A DNA stretch of 64,000 bases from Jeongeupia sp. USM3. GTDB lineage: Bacteria; Pseudomonadota; Gammaproteobacteria; Burkholderiales; Chitinibacteraceae. Shown piece by piece: positions 17,688-25,567 of the stretch. The notes beneath the pieces are model-generated. The model made no database searches. It was given only the letters and a program-made list of their open reading frames with translations, and was not told the DNA's origin. The stretch is from assembly GCF_001808185.1 (NCBI RefSeq), contig NZ_CP017668.1, positions 62,001-126,000 of the forward strand, in the 5' to 3' direction. Positions within the stretch are counted from its first letter, which is position 1; every line of letters begins with the position of its first letter. Position numbers and translations under genes: made by a program.

Positions 17688-20654
17688 ATGTCAAGAAATA
17701 AAGCTGAAAAAATCGAAAAAACCGCAAGCAGTGCCGCGAAGCCCAAGCGGACCCGCAAACCGCAAGGCCTTCGCGCCCAGGACCCCTACCTCGCGCGCGA
17801 GCGCGAGCGCTACGAATCGCCGCTGCCCAGCCGCGAGTTCATCCTCCAGATTCTCGCCGACGCCGGTGCGCCGCTCGACGCCGACGAGCTGGCGCGCATG
17901 CTCGGCATCCTCGAAGCCGAGCAGATCGCCTTCCAGCGCCGGATCGCCGCGATGGCGCGCGAAGCCGAGCTGATGATCAACCGCAAGGGCGCCCTGGTGC
18001 TGCCGCAGAAGGTGGCGCTGATCGCCGGCCGCGTCCAGGGGCATCCGGACGGCTTCGGCTTCCTGGTTCCCGACGACGACAGCGGCGATCTGTACCTCGG
18101 CCCGCGCGAAATGGCCAAGGTGCTGCACAACGACCGTGTGCTCGGCCAGCAGATCGGCGTCGACCGCCGCGGCCGGCGCGAAGGCAAGATCGTCGAGGTG
18201 CTCGAGCGCGTCAACACCTCGCTGGTCGGGCGGTTGCGCACCGAGCGCGGCGTCAACATCGTCACTGCCGAAGACAAGCGCATCAGCCAGGAAATCCTCA
18301 TCCCGCCGGGCGATGTCAATGGCGCCGAGCCGGGCCAGGTCGTGGTCGTCGAGATCGTCCAGCAGCCCGAGCGCCACGTACAGCCGCTGGGCCGCGTCAG
18401 CGAAATCCTCGGCCGCTACGACGACCCGGGCATGGAGATCGAGATCGCGCTGCGCAAGCACAACCTGCCGCACGTCTTCTCCAATGCCGCCGAGGCGCAG
18501 GCCGATGCCACGCCGCAGAAGGTCAGGAAGAAGGACTGGCAACCGGTCAGGGGCGTCGCGCGCGAGGACATCCGCGACCTGCCGCTGGTGACGATCGACG
18601 GCGAAACCGCGCGGGACTTCGACGACGCCGTCTTTGCCGAGAAGAAAGGCAAGGGCTGGCGCCTTGTCGTCGCGATTGCCGACGTCAGCCATTACGTGAC
18701 GCCGGACGATGCGCTGGACCTGACGTCGATCGAACGCGGCAACTCGGTGTACTTCCCGCGCCGGGTGATTCCGATGCTGCCCGAAGCGCTGTCGAACGGC
18801 ATCTGCTCGCTCAACCCCGACGTCGAGCGGCTGACGATGGTCTGCGACATGCAGGTCAGCGCCAAGGGCCTGATCAAGAAGTACCGCTTCTACCCGGCGG
18901 TGATGCACTCGAAGGCGCGGCTGACCTACAACAAGGTCTGGGAAATGCTGTCGCAGCCCGACGGTGCGCTGGCGCAGGACAACAAGAAACTGCTGCCGCA
19001 CCTGCAGACGCTGTACGCGCTGTTCCAGGCGTTCTCGAGCGCGCGCAAACAGCGCGGCGCGATCGACTTCGAGACGACCGAAACCGAGGTCCGTTTCGAC
19101 GACAAGGGCAAGATCCGCGAGATCGTCCCGGTCGTTCGCAACGATGCGCACAAGCTGATCGAGGAGTGCATGCTCGCCGCCAACGTCTGCGCGGCCGACT
19201 TCCTGATCGAATCGGAGCACCCGACGCTGTTCCGCGTCCACGAAGGGCCGACACCGGAAAAGCTCGAGTATCTGCGCGAGTACCTGAAGACTTGCGGACT
19301 CTTCCTCGAAGGGGGTGACGAGCCCGGCGCGTCCGACTATGCCGCGGTGCTCGAGAAGATCAAGGACCGTCCCGACGCCGGCCTGTTGCAGACGCTGCTG
19401 CTGCGCAGCCTGCGCCAGGCGGTCTACAGTCCGGACAACAAGGGGCACTTCGGCCTTGGCTACGACGCCTATGCCCACTTCACGTCGCCGATCCGCCGCT
19501 ATCCGGACCTGCTCGTGCACCGGGCGATCAAGGCCGTGCTCGCCGGCAAGAAATACAAGCCGGCGAGGAAGTGGGAAGACCTCGGCCTGCAGTGCTCGAT
19601 GACCGAGCGCCGCGCTGACGAAGCCAGCCGCGACGTGCTCAATTTCCTCAAGTGCTACTTCATGCGCGACAAGGTCGGCGAGGAGTTCGAGGGGACGATT
19701 TCGGCGGTGACCGGTTTCGGCCTGTTCGTGATGCTCGACGGCCTGTATGTCGAGGGCCTGCTGCACGTGTCCGAACTCGGCAAGGACTACTTCAACTTCG
19801 ACGAACGCCGTCATGAAATGAAGGGCGAACGCAGCGGCAAGCTGTACCGGCTGACCGACCGGATCAAGGTCAAGGTCGCGCGGGTCAATCTCGAAACCAG
19901 CAAAGTCGACTTCGTGCTGGCCGAAGAGCTTGCCACGCCGCTCGCAGAGCCGCAGTCCGAAGTCCGCCGCAGCGCGCCGCGCAAGCGCCGCGGCAAACGC
20001 CCGGCCGGCGGTGCAGCGCCCACGGCCCAGCCGGCCGTAACCCAACCGGTCGCATCCCAGCCTGCTGTCCCTGCCCAGCCATCGAGGCCGACGCAGCGCA
20101 GCCGTGCCAAGGTACGCTCGGTGACGCCAACGCCAACGCCAACGCCAACGCCAACGCCAACGCCAACGCCAACGCCAACGCCGGCACCGGCACCGGCACC
20201 GGCGGCGTCGAGTCGCCGCAAGGCTGCGCCGGCGGCCAAGCCGGCGGTGACGGCTGCGGATGCGCCCAAGGTGGCGGCACCCGCTCCGGTGCGTTCGCGC
20301 AGCGGTGCGGCGACGGCCGATGCAGCCGCCCAACCTGCCGGGGTGCCGAAACCGGCCGCGCCGCGCCGCGCACGCGGTGGCGCGACCCGGGCTGTCGCAG
20401 GCTCCGGCGCCGAGCAGGCCAAGGCACCGGCTGCAAAACCGGCTGCGCCGCGGCGTCCGGTTGCGACGACGCCCGCGACAACACCGGCTTCGGCGGACGT
20501 CGCCACGACGAGCCGCCGCCGCAAACCGGCCGTCGCGGCCCTGCTGGCGCCGCCCCGGACCGCCGCACCGGTTGCTGAGTCCGCCGCAGCACCAGTTGCC
20601 GCCGAGCCGGCACCGGCCGAGGCCAAGCCGCGCACGCGCCGCAGAAAATCCTGA
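17688..20654 (+). CDS. rnr: Ribonuclease R with long Ala/Pro/Arg-rich tail
   Basis: Processive 3'-5' exoribonuclease for structured RNA. 988 residues, longer than the ~810 of E. coli RNase R. Order: winged-helix (about 40-110), cold-shock domains (about 110-260), RNB catalytic domain with the Asp cluster in DGETARDFDDAVFAEKK (about 303-320), the RNB signature HFTSPIRRYPDLLVHRAI (about 600), and S1 domain (FEGTISAVTGFGLFVMLDGLYVEGL). From about residue 760 the chain is low-complexity Ala/Pro/Arg/Lys with a (Thr-Pro)10 run encoded by a hexanucleotide repeat. AAGGA precedes the ATG by 11 nt. Promoter space is shared with the divergent tRNA genes. Confidence 0.96.
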   Translation: MSRNKAEKIEKTASSAAKPKRTRKPQGLRAQDPYLARERERYESPLPSREFILQILADAGAPLDADELARMLGILEAEQIAFQRRIAAMAREAELMINRKGALVLPQKVALIAGRVQGHPDGFGFLVPDDDSGDLYLGPREMAKVLHNDRVLGQQIGVDRRGRREGKIVEVLERVNTSLVGRLRTERGVNIVTAEDKRISQEILIPPGDVNGAEPGQVVVVEIVQQPERHVQPLGRVSEILGRYDDPGMEIEIALRKHNLPHVFSNAAEAQADATPQKVRKKDWQPVRGVAREDIRDLPLVTIDGETARDFDDAVFAEKKGKGWRLVVAIADVSHYVTPDDALDLTSIERGNSVYFPRRVIPMLPEALSNGICSLNPDVERLTMVCDMQVSAKGLIKKYRFYPAVMHSKARLTYNKVWEMLSQPDGALAQDNKKLLPHLQTLYALFQAFSSARKQRGAIDFETTETEVRFDDKGKIREIVPVVRNDAHKLIEECMLAANVCAADFLIESEHPTLFRVHEGPTPEKLEYLREYLKTCGLFLEGGDEPGASDYAAVLEKIKDRPDAGLLQTLLLRSLRQAVYSPDNKGHFGLGYDAYAHFTSPIRRYPDLLVHRAIKAVLAGKKYKPARKWEDLGLQCSMTERRADEASRDVLNFLKCYFMRDKVGEEFEGTISAVTGFGLFVMLDGLYVEGLLHVSELGKDYFNFDERRHEMKGERSGKLYRLTDRIKVKVARVNLETSKVDFVLAEELATPLAEPQSEVRRSAPRKRRGKRPAGGAAPTAQPAVTQPVASQPAVPAQPSRPTQRSRAKVRSVTPTPTPTPTPTPTPTPTPTPAPAPAPAASSRRKAAPAAKPAVTAADAPKVAAPAPVRSRSGAATADAAAQPAGVPKPAAPRRARGGATRAVAGSGAEQAKAPAAKPAAPRRPVATTPATTPASADVATTSRRRKPAVAALLAPPRTAAPVAESAAAPVAAEPAPAEAKPRTRRRKS
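20124..20183 (+). repeat. Hexanucleotide tandem repeat inside rnr
   Basis: Ten units of 6 bp: nine ACGCCA and a final ACGCCG, then three GCACCG units. They encode (Thr-Pro)10 (Ala-Pro)3. Copy-number change by slippage would always stay in frame. Confidence 0.95.
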
Positions 20655-20720
20655 CCGATACGTGTATCGTTGCCGCCCCGCGGGGCGGCGACCCCCGCAT
20701 AAAACCAAGAGGAAACCATC

Positions 20721-21080
20721 ATGTTTATCGTGGACCGTTCGGCCGCGCTGATCCGCCCGAAGCAGCCCTTTCTGGACTGGCTGCTGGCCCTGCCGGGCAA
20801 CGACATTCCGCTGACGCTCGAGGATGTCCGTGCCGACTGCACGGTGATCCTGATTCCCGAAGCCAACGAGCCCGAGGACGGCATCGCGCAGATCGACGAG
20901 ATTGCCGAGCGGATTTTCGAGATGGAATTGTCGTCGTGGGTGAGCGACGAGGAACTCTGGCCGAAGAAGCGCAATCTCAAGCTGTTTTGGGAGTGGTTCG
21001 ACGTGGAGATCCACCTCGGCGTGATGGACAGCGTTGCCGAGGAAATCCACAACACGCCGTCGGACCACAGCTATCACTGA
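20721..21080 (+). CDS. Conserved hypothetical acidic protein
   Basis: 119 residues, no signal peptide or membrane segment. The chain is acidic and aromatic-rich in the second half (WVSDEELWPKKRNLKLFWEWFDVEIH). I recognise no domain with confidence. It starts with FIVDRSAALIRPKQPFLDWL, ends in a His-containing tail, and AGAGGA is 7-9 nt upstream of its ATG at 20721. It lies 66 bp after rnr and may be cotranscribed. Codon use matches the neighbours, so it looks like a genuine resident gene. Confidence 0.75.
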   Translation: MFIVDRSAALIRPKQPFLDWLLALPGNDIPLTLEDVRADCTVILIPEANEPEDGIAQIDEIAERIFEMELSSWVSDEELWPKKRNLKLFWEWFDVEIHLGVMDSVAEEIHNTPSDHSYH

Positions 21081-21226
21081 ACCGGCGATCCCGGTTCCGC
21101 GAGCGGCCGACAAAATCCTGCTGGCGTACTGCTGGCCGTGACCCGAGGGTATCCCCCGCGGGCTACGCCTTGCCGGCGCCGTTGCAGCGGATTCTGCTTG
21201 CCGCTCCTAACTGGATGGAGAAATAG

Positions 21227-21937
21227 ATGCGTCGTATTGCTGCCTGCCTGTTGATTGCCGGATTGTCCGGCCCGGCGCTGGCCGAAACGCTCAACTACAA
21301 CGTCGTCAACGTCAGTGCCCAGGCGAGTCGCGAGGTCAGCAACGACAGCGCCCGGGCGCTGCTGTACGTCGAGCTGACCGACAGCGACCCGGCGCGGCTG
21401 TCCGACAAGGTCAACCAGACGCTGGCGGCGGCGCTGAAGAAGGTCAAGGCGGCGAGCGGCGTGCAGTCCGGCGGCACCGGCTATACGACTTTCCCGCTCT
21501 ACAACAGCAAGAACAACAAGCAGGAAGGCTGGCGCGGTCGCGGCGAGCTGAGGCTGGCCAGCAAGGATTTCGCCGCGCTGTCCAAACTGCTTGGCGAACT
21601 GCAGCAGCCGCTCGCGGGCGGCATCGGCATGCAGCTGGCCGACGTGCGCTACGGCGTGTCCGAGCAGAAGCGCGACGAGATCGAGAACGAGTTGATCGAG
21701 GAGGGCGTCAAGGCCTTCCGCAAGCGCGCCGATCTGATGCGCCGCTCGTTCGAGGCCAGCGGCTACAAGATCATCAACGTCAATGTCGATTCGGGCGGCT
21801 TCGTTGCGCCGCCGCGGCCGATGTACAAGGCCGAGAGGGCCATGGCGGCCGATGTGGCCGGCGCGGCGCCGATGCTCGAGGGCGGCGATAGCCGCGTCTC
21901 GGTCAGCGTTTCGGGCAGCATCCAGGTCATCCAGTGA
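21227..21937 (+). CDS. SIMPL-domain (DUF541) periplasmic protein
   Basis: 236 residues. Signal peptide IAACLLIAGLSGPALA with cleavage near residue 19. The mature part is a SIMPL/DUF541 fold: NYNVVNVSAQASREVSND, the paired ...KVKAASGVQSGGTGYTTFPLY segment typical of the family, and EIENELIEEGVKAFRKRADLM. E. coli YggE is a family member linked to oxidative stress protection; function here is inferred only at family level. Stop and next start overlap as GTGA. Confidence 0.85.
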   Translation: MRRIAACLLIAGLSGPALAETLNYNVVNVSAQASREVSNDSARALLYVELTDSDPARLSDKVNQTLAAALKKVKAASGVQSGGTGYTTFPLYNSKNNKQEGWRGRGELRLASKDFAALSKLLGELQQPLAGGIGMQLADVRYGVSEQKRDEIENELIEEGVKAFRKRADLMRRSFEASGYKIINVNVDSGGFVAPPRPMYKAERAMAADVAGAAPMLEGGDSRVSVSVSGSIQVIQ

Positions 21938-22386
21938 CGCCGATGTCGCTGCGGCTGCGGCCCTCGCGCTTGCGGCGGCGTCTGGCCGTGGTGGTCGGCC
22001 TTGCCGCAATCGCGTCGGCCGCCGCGTCGCCGTGGCCCTGGAACCTGGCCGGCGCGGTCTGGCTGGCCATCGCCGCGTGGTTCGAGCGGCGGCGCGTGGC
22101 GCCTGCGGGCATTGCCGCCCGCGACGATGGCACGGTGGTGCTCGAGTGGCCGGACGGATTGACCACGCCGGCGCGAATCCTGCCATCGTCGCGCGTCGGG
22201 CTCTGGCTGGTTGCGCTGCGGCTCGACGGCGCGCACGGCCGCAGCAGCTTGCTGCTCTGGCCGGACAGCGCCGATGCCGAAACCCTGCGGCAATGGCGCA
22301 TCTGGTTGTGCTGGGCGCGACCCGGCCTGCCGGGGGCCGGCGGGCGGAAGCTTGCGCCAGATCAAGCGGTGCACGCTCGCCCTTGA
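21934..22386 (+). CDS. YgfX/CptA-like membrane protein
   Basis: 150 residues. Basic N-terminus, then two closely spaced hydrophobic helices (LAVVVGLAAIASAAA and WNLAGAVWLAIAAWF), then a soluble beta-rich tail with LLLWPDSADAETLRQWRIWL. This pattern, especially the PDS-x-D-x-x-x-x-R-x-x-R-x-W-L element, resembles YgfX proteins, inner-membrane partners of SdhE in enterobacteria; no SdhE-type gene is adjacent. The start may be GTG 21934 (overlapping the SIMPL stop) or ATG 21943. Confidence 0.6.
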   Translation: MTPMSLRLRPSRLRRRLAVVVGLAAIASAAASPWPWNLAGAVWLAIAAWFERRRVAPAGIAARDDGTVVLEWPDGLTTPARILPSSRVGLWLVALRLDGAHGRSSLLLWPDSADAETLRQWRIWLCWARPGLPGAGGRKLAPDQAVHARP

Positions 22387-22412
22387 AGTGGCGATCGCCC
22401 GCTGTTTATAGT
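22383..22412 (+). promoter_or_regulatory. Candidate promoter of the copper efflux operon
   Basis: TTGAAG (22383-22388) and TATAGT (22407-22412) with an 18-bp spacer. The predicted transcript would begin within a base or two of the ATG at 22419. Core hexamers are near consensus; start site inferred only. Confidence 0.4.
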
Positions 22413-22418
22413 TCGGCC

Positions 22419-22802
22419 ATGTTCGCCCGTTTCCGCTCATCCCGCCTCGCCTGGCTGCTTGCACTGCTGCTGGTCTTCAGCCAGCTGGTGACGGCGGCCT
22501 ACGCCTGCGTCGACGTGCTGCCGGTGCAGCCGGCGCCGATGAGCACGATGATGGGCATGAGCGACTGCAGCGAAATGCAGCAGGTCGAGCAACCGGTGGT
22601 CTGCAAGGCGCACTGCCAGAAGGACAGCCAGTCCGCCGACATCAAGATCCCCAGCGTGGCGGCGCCGGTTTTCGTTGCGCTGTTTTTTGCGACACCGTAT
22701 GTCGATGCCGCGACGGCCTCGGCGCCGGTGCCGCGGCGCGAGCCGCCGACGCTCGCCGCGTCGCCGCCCTTGCGCGTCCAGTTCCAGGTCTTCCGCAATT
22801 AG
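22419..22802 (+). CDS. Small exported protein preceding cus genes (DUF2946-like)
   Basis: 127 residues with an N-terminal signal sequence (SSRLAWLLALLLVFSQLVTAAYA), a Cys/Met-containing middle (STMMGMSDCSEMQQ and CKAHCQKDS) and a second hydrophobic stretch (VAAPVFVALFFATPYVDAA). DUF2946-type proteins of this size often head copper-efflux operons in proteobacteria. The Met and Cys residues could bind Cu(I), but this is inference. No Shine-Dalgarno precedes the ATG, and a promoter-like -10 sits 6 nt upstream. Confidence 0.65.
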   Translation: MFARFRSSRLAWLLALLLVFSQLVTAAYACVDVLPVQPAPMSTMMGMSDCSEMQQVEQPVVCKAHCQKDSQSADIKIPSVAAPVFVALFFATPYVDAATASAPVPRREPPTLAASPPLRVQFQVFRN

Positions 22803-22883
22803 TTTCTCCCGCTGATCGCCTTTCACGTTCGGCCGCCGTGCGCGCGCCCGAACGCATTCGAAACGATTGCGTGGAGAAATCCC

Positions 22884-24092
22884 ATGTCCCCATTTCGCCT
22901 TATCTGGCTGGTGTTTGCCACCGCCAGTCTCGGTGCGCATGCGCTGACGCTCGACGAAGCGCTCGCGGCCGCCACCGGCAGCGCACCGGATATCGCTGCC
23001 AGCACCGCCGCCATGACAGCGGCCCGGTCCCTGACGAAGTCGGCCGGTGCCTTGCCCGACCCCAAGCTCTCGGTATGGGTTGACGACCTGCCGACCTCCG
23101 GCTCCGACGCCTGGCGCGCCGGCGACGCCAAACGCATGGTCAGCCTGATGCAGGAGGTGCCCAACGGCGATGCGCGCGAGGCCGAGCGCCAGATCGCCGG
23201 TGCGCAGTTGCAGACGAGCGAGGCGCAGGCCCGCTATGCGCGGCTGAACGTCCGGCGCGAAACGACGCTGGCCTGGCTGTCGCTGTACTTCCTCGATCGC
23301 AAGGCCGAAATTCTCGCGGCGCAGCGGGCCGACAACCTGCGCAGCCAGCAGGCGAGCGTTGCCGCGCTTGACGGTGGCGCCGCACCGGATGCCGCGCTGG
23401 CGGCAAGGCTCGAGCGTGACCAGCTCGACGATGCCGGTGACGATATCGAACGCGACCGCACCCGGGCCCGCGCGCAGCTCGCGCGCTGGGTCGGCGCGGA
23501 CACCGCCCGCCAGCCGGTGAGCGGCAGCCTGCCGGCATGGCTGACCGATGCCCGCGCGCAGGCCGACGACATTGCCGAACAGCCCGAGGTTCGCGCCGCG
23601 ACGACGCAGTTGAACACCGCGCAGGCCGAACTGGCGCTGGCGCAGGCCGCGAAAAAGCCCAACTGGGGCGTCGAGGTCGGCTGGGGCTATGACGCGATGG
23701 ACCAGGGCATGGCGATGGTCAAGTTCACCTTCGACCTGCCGATCTTCGCCGCGTCGCGGCAGGACCCGAAGATTGCCGCCGCGCTCGCCAACGTGCAGCG
23801 GAGCGACGCCGAGCGCCAGGCGCGGATGGCTGGCTACCGGCAGCAGATCGACGAGACGCGCGCCGAGCAGACGGCGATCCGTGCGCAGCTCGATCGGCTG
23901 AAAACCCGCACCCTGCCCCTGATCGCCCGGCAGGTCGAACTCGCGCTGGCCGGCATGAAGTCGGGCAAGGGCAGCGATGCCGTGCTCGGCGCGCGCAAGG
24001 CGCGTCTGGCTGCGCAGATGCGTGGCGTCGAGCTCGAATCCCAGCTTGCCAATGCCGATACCCGGCTTTACTTCCTGACCGGAGCGCACTGA
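22884..24092 (+). CDS. cusC-like: CusC/CzcC-like outer-membrane efflux protein
   Basis: TolC-family channel of 402 residues for a tripartite metal efflux pump. Signal peptide LIWLVFATASLGAHA, then LTLDEALAAATGSAPDI, the usual TolC start. Long Ala/Arg/Gln-rich helices follow, with two internal repeats; VEVGWGYDAMDQGMAMVKFTF is the membrane-strand region. No lipobox. GGAG lies 8 nt before the ATG. Its stop shares one base with the CusB start (TGATG). Shorter than typical CusC, as in the CzcC-like subgroup. Confidence 0.88.
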   Translation: MSPFRLIWLVFATASLGAHALTLDEALAAATGSAPDIAASTAAMTAARSLTKSAGALPDPKLSVWVDDLPTSGSDAWRAGDAKRMVSLMQEVPNGDAREAERQIAGAQLQTSEAQARYARLNVRRETTLAWLSLYFLDRKAEILAAQRADNLRSQQASVAALDGGAAPDAALAARLERDQLDDAGDDIERDRTRARAQLARWVGADTARQPVSGSLPAWLTDARAQADDIAEQPEVRAATTQLNTAQAELALAQAAKKPNWGVEVGWGYDAMDQGMAMVKFTFDLPIFAASRQDPKIAAALANVQRSDAERQARMAGYRQQIDETRAEQTAIRAQLDRLKTRTLPLIARQVELALAGMKSGKGSDAVLGARKARLAAQMRGVELESQLANADTRLYFLTGAH

Positions 24093-25567
24093 TGAACACC
24101 AAGACAACGATTGCGATCGCCATCGCCGCACTGGGCATCGGTGGTTTCGGCGGCTGGCTGGCCGGACGGCAGGATCATGCGGCGCCGGCTGCGGCCGCCG
24201 ACAAGCCGGTGCTGTACTGGTACGACCCGATGAAACCCGACGTGCATTTCGACAAGCCGGGCAAGTCGCCGTTCATGGACATGGAACTCGTGCCGCGCTA
24301 CGCCGACGAGGCCGGCGATGCTTCGAGCGGCGTGCGCATCGATCCGGCGCTGGTGCAGAACACCGGCGTCCGGCTCGCGAAGGTCGAGCACGGCGAGCTG
24401 GCCGGCGGGCTCGCCGTTGCCGGCAGCGTCGTGTTCAACGACCGCGACGTGGCGGTCGTTTCGGCGCGCACCGGCGGCATCGTCGAGCGCGCGTATCCGC
24501 TGGCGGTCGGCGACGTGATCAAGGCAGGCAGCCCGCTGGCCGACGTGCGCGTGCCCGAATGGCTGGCGGCGCAGAACGAATACCTGGCGCTGCGCGGCGA
24601 TGCGCAGCTGGCGGCTGCGGCGAAGTCGCGGCTGGTCCAGCTCGGCATGAGCCCGGAGGCGGTGGCACAGCTCGAACGCAGCGGCCGGGCGCAGCCGGTG
24701 GTGACGATCGTCGCGCCGCGCGGCGGGATGATCGCCGAGCTGGGCGTGCGGCAGGGCATGACCGTTTCGGCCGGGCAGGCGCTGGCCCGGATCAACGGGC
24801 TGTCGTCGGTCTGGATCGAGGCCGACGTGCCCGAGGCGCAGGCCGCAATGCTGCGCATCGGCGCACCGGTGTCGGCCAGCTTTGCCGCGTGGCCGAATGC
24901 GCCGGTCGCCGGCAAGGTCACCGCGCTGGTGCCCGAACTGAAGGCCGATACGCGCACCGTCCGTGTGCGGATCGACGTGCCGAACCGCGAAGGCCGGTTG
25001 CGGCCGGGCCTGTACGCGCAGGTGGCGCTGGCCGGCGAGGCGAAGCCGGCGCTGCTGGTGCCGGGCGACGCGGTGATCGCCACCGGCAAGCGCTTTGTCG
25101 TCATCGTGGCCGACGGCAAGGGCGGTTTCAGCCCGGCCGAGGTCAGGGTCGGCAGGGAGGCGGGCGGCAAGACCGAAATCGTCGAGGGATTGTCCGAGGG
25201 GCAGCAGGTCGTTGCTTCGGGCCAGTTCATGATCGACTCGGAAGCCAGCCTGCGCGGCGTGCTGGCGCGGATGGCGAGCGCGCCGGCCGGGGCCGTCGAC
25301 GGGAACGCCGCCACCGGCAAGGACGCCAAGGCGGCGCCGCTCGAAGGCGTCGGCGTCGTCAAGGCGATCGCCGATGGCGAGGTCACGCTCGCGCACGAGC
25401 CGATCGCCGCGCTCAAATGGCCGGCGATGACGATGCCGTTCACGCTGATGAGCCCGTCCGTCGCCAGGGGCATTGCGGTGGGCGACAGGGTGCTCTTCAC
25501 GCTGATGATGCACGGCGGCGACGCGATGATCGAGACGATGAGCAAGGTCGACGGAGGTGGCCGATGA
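24092..25567 (+). CDS. cusB: CusB-like membrane fusion protein with C-terminal CusF domain
   Basis: Periplasmic adaptor of the Cus RND pump, 491 residues. Order: N-terminal anchor (IAIAIAALGIGGFGGWLAG), heavy-metal-binding domain (YWYDPMKPDVHFDKPGKS ... MDMELVPRY, about 45-70), barrel-sandwich hybrid and beta-barrel (about 85-385), then a CusF-type Cu(I)/Ag(I) domain at about 420-490 with His (LAHEPIAAL), Trp and two Met (KWPAMTMPF). The fused CusF could hand metal directly to the adaptor. The stop overlaps the cusA start (ATGA). Confidence 0.95.
   Translation: MNTKTTIAIAIAALGIGGFGGWLAGRQDHAAPAAAADKPVLYWYDPMKPDVHFDKPGKSPFMDMELVPRYADEAGDASSGVRIDPALVQNTGVRLAKVEHGELAGGLAVAGSVVFNDRDVAVVSARTGGIVERAYPLAVGDVIKAGSPLADVRVPEWLAAQNEYLALRGDAQLAAAAKSRLVQLGMSPEAVAQLERSGRAQPVVTIVAPRGGMIAELGVRQGMTVSAGQALARINGLSSVWIEADVPEAQAAMLRIGAPVSASFAAWPNAPVAGKVTALVPELKADTRTVRVRIDVPNREGRLRPGLYAQVALAGEAKPALLVPGDAVIATGKRFVVIVADGKGGFSPAEVRVGREAGGKTEIVEGLSEGQQVVASGQFMIDSEASLRGVLARMASAPAGAVDGNAATGKDAKAAPLEGVGVVKAIADGEVTLAHEPIAALKWPAMTMPFTLMSPSVARGIAVGDRVLFTLMMHGGDAMIETMSKVDGGGR

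Noticed and set aside
16809..17727. Minus-strand ORFs beginning with MAELVDALGSGPSGGNTVEV-like peptide across the tRNA pair
   Set aside because: They translate the two tRNA-Leu sequences; this peptide is a well-known artefact of reading tRNA-Leu as protein.
20124..20183. Possible CRISPR-like repeat
   Set aside because: It is a 6-bp direct tandem repeat within a coding frame with no spacers.
17691..21113. 1140-residue antisense ORF opposite rnr
   Set aside because: A shadow ORF expected in GC-rich coding DNA; the plus-strand rnr product has every family motif.
24559..25563. Extended N-terminus on the CusA reading frame
   Set aside because: Residues upstream of 25564 are an out-of-frame reading of cusB; the ATG at 25564 overlaps the cusB stop and begins the normal RND N-terminus.
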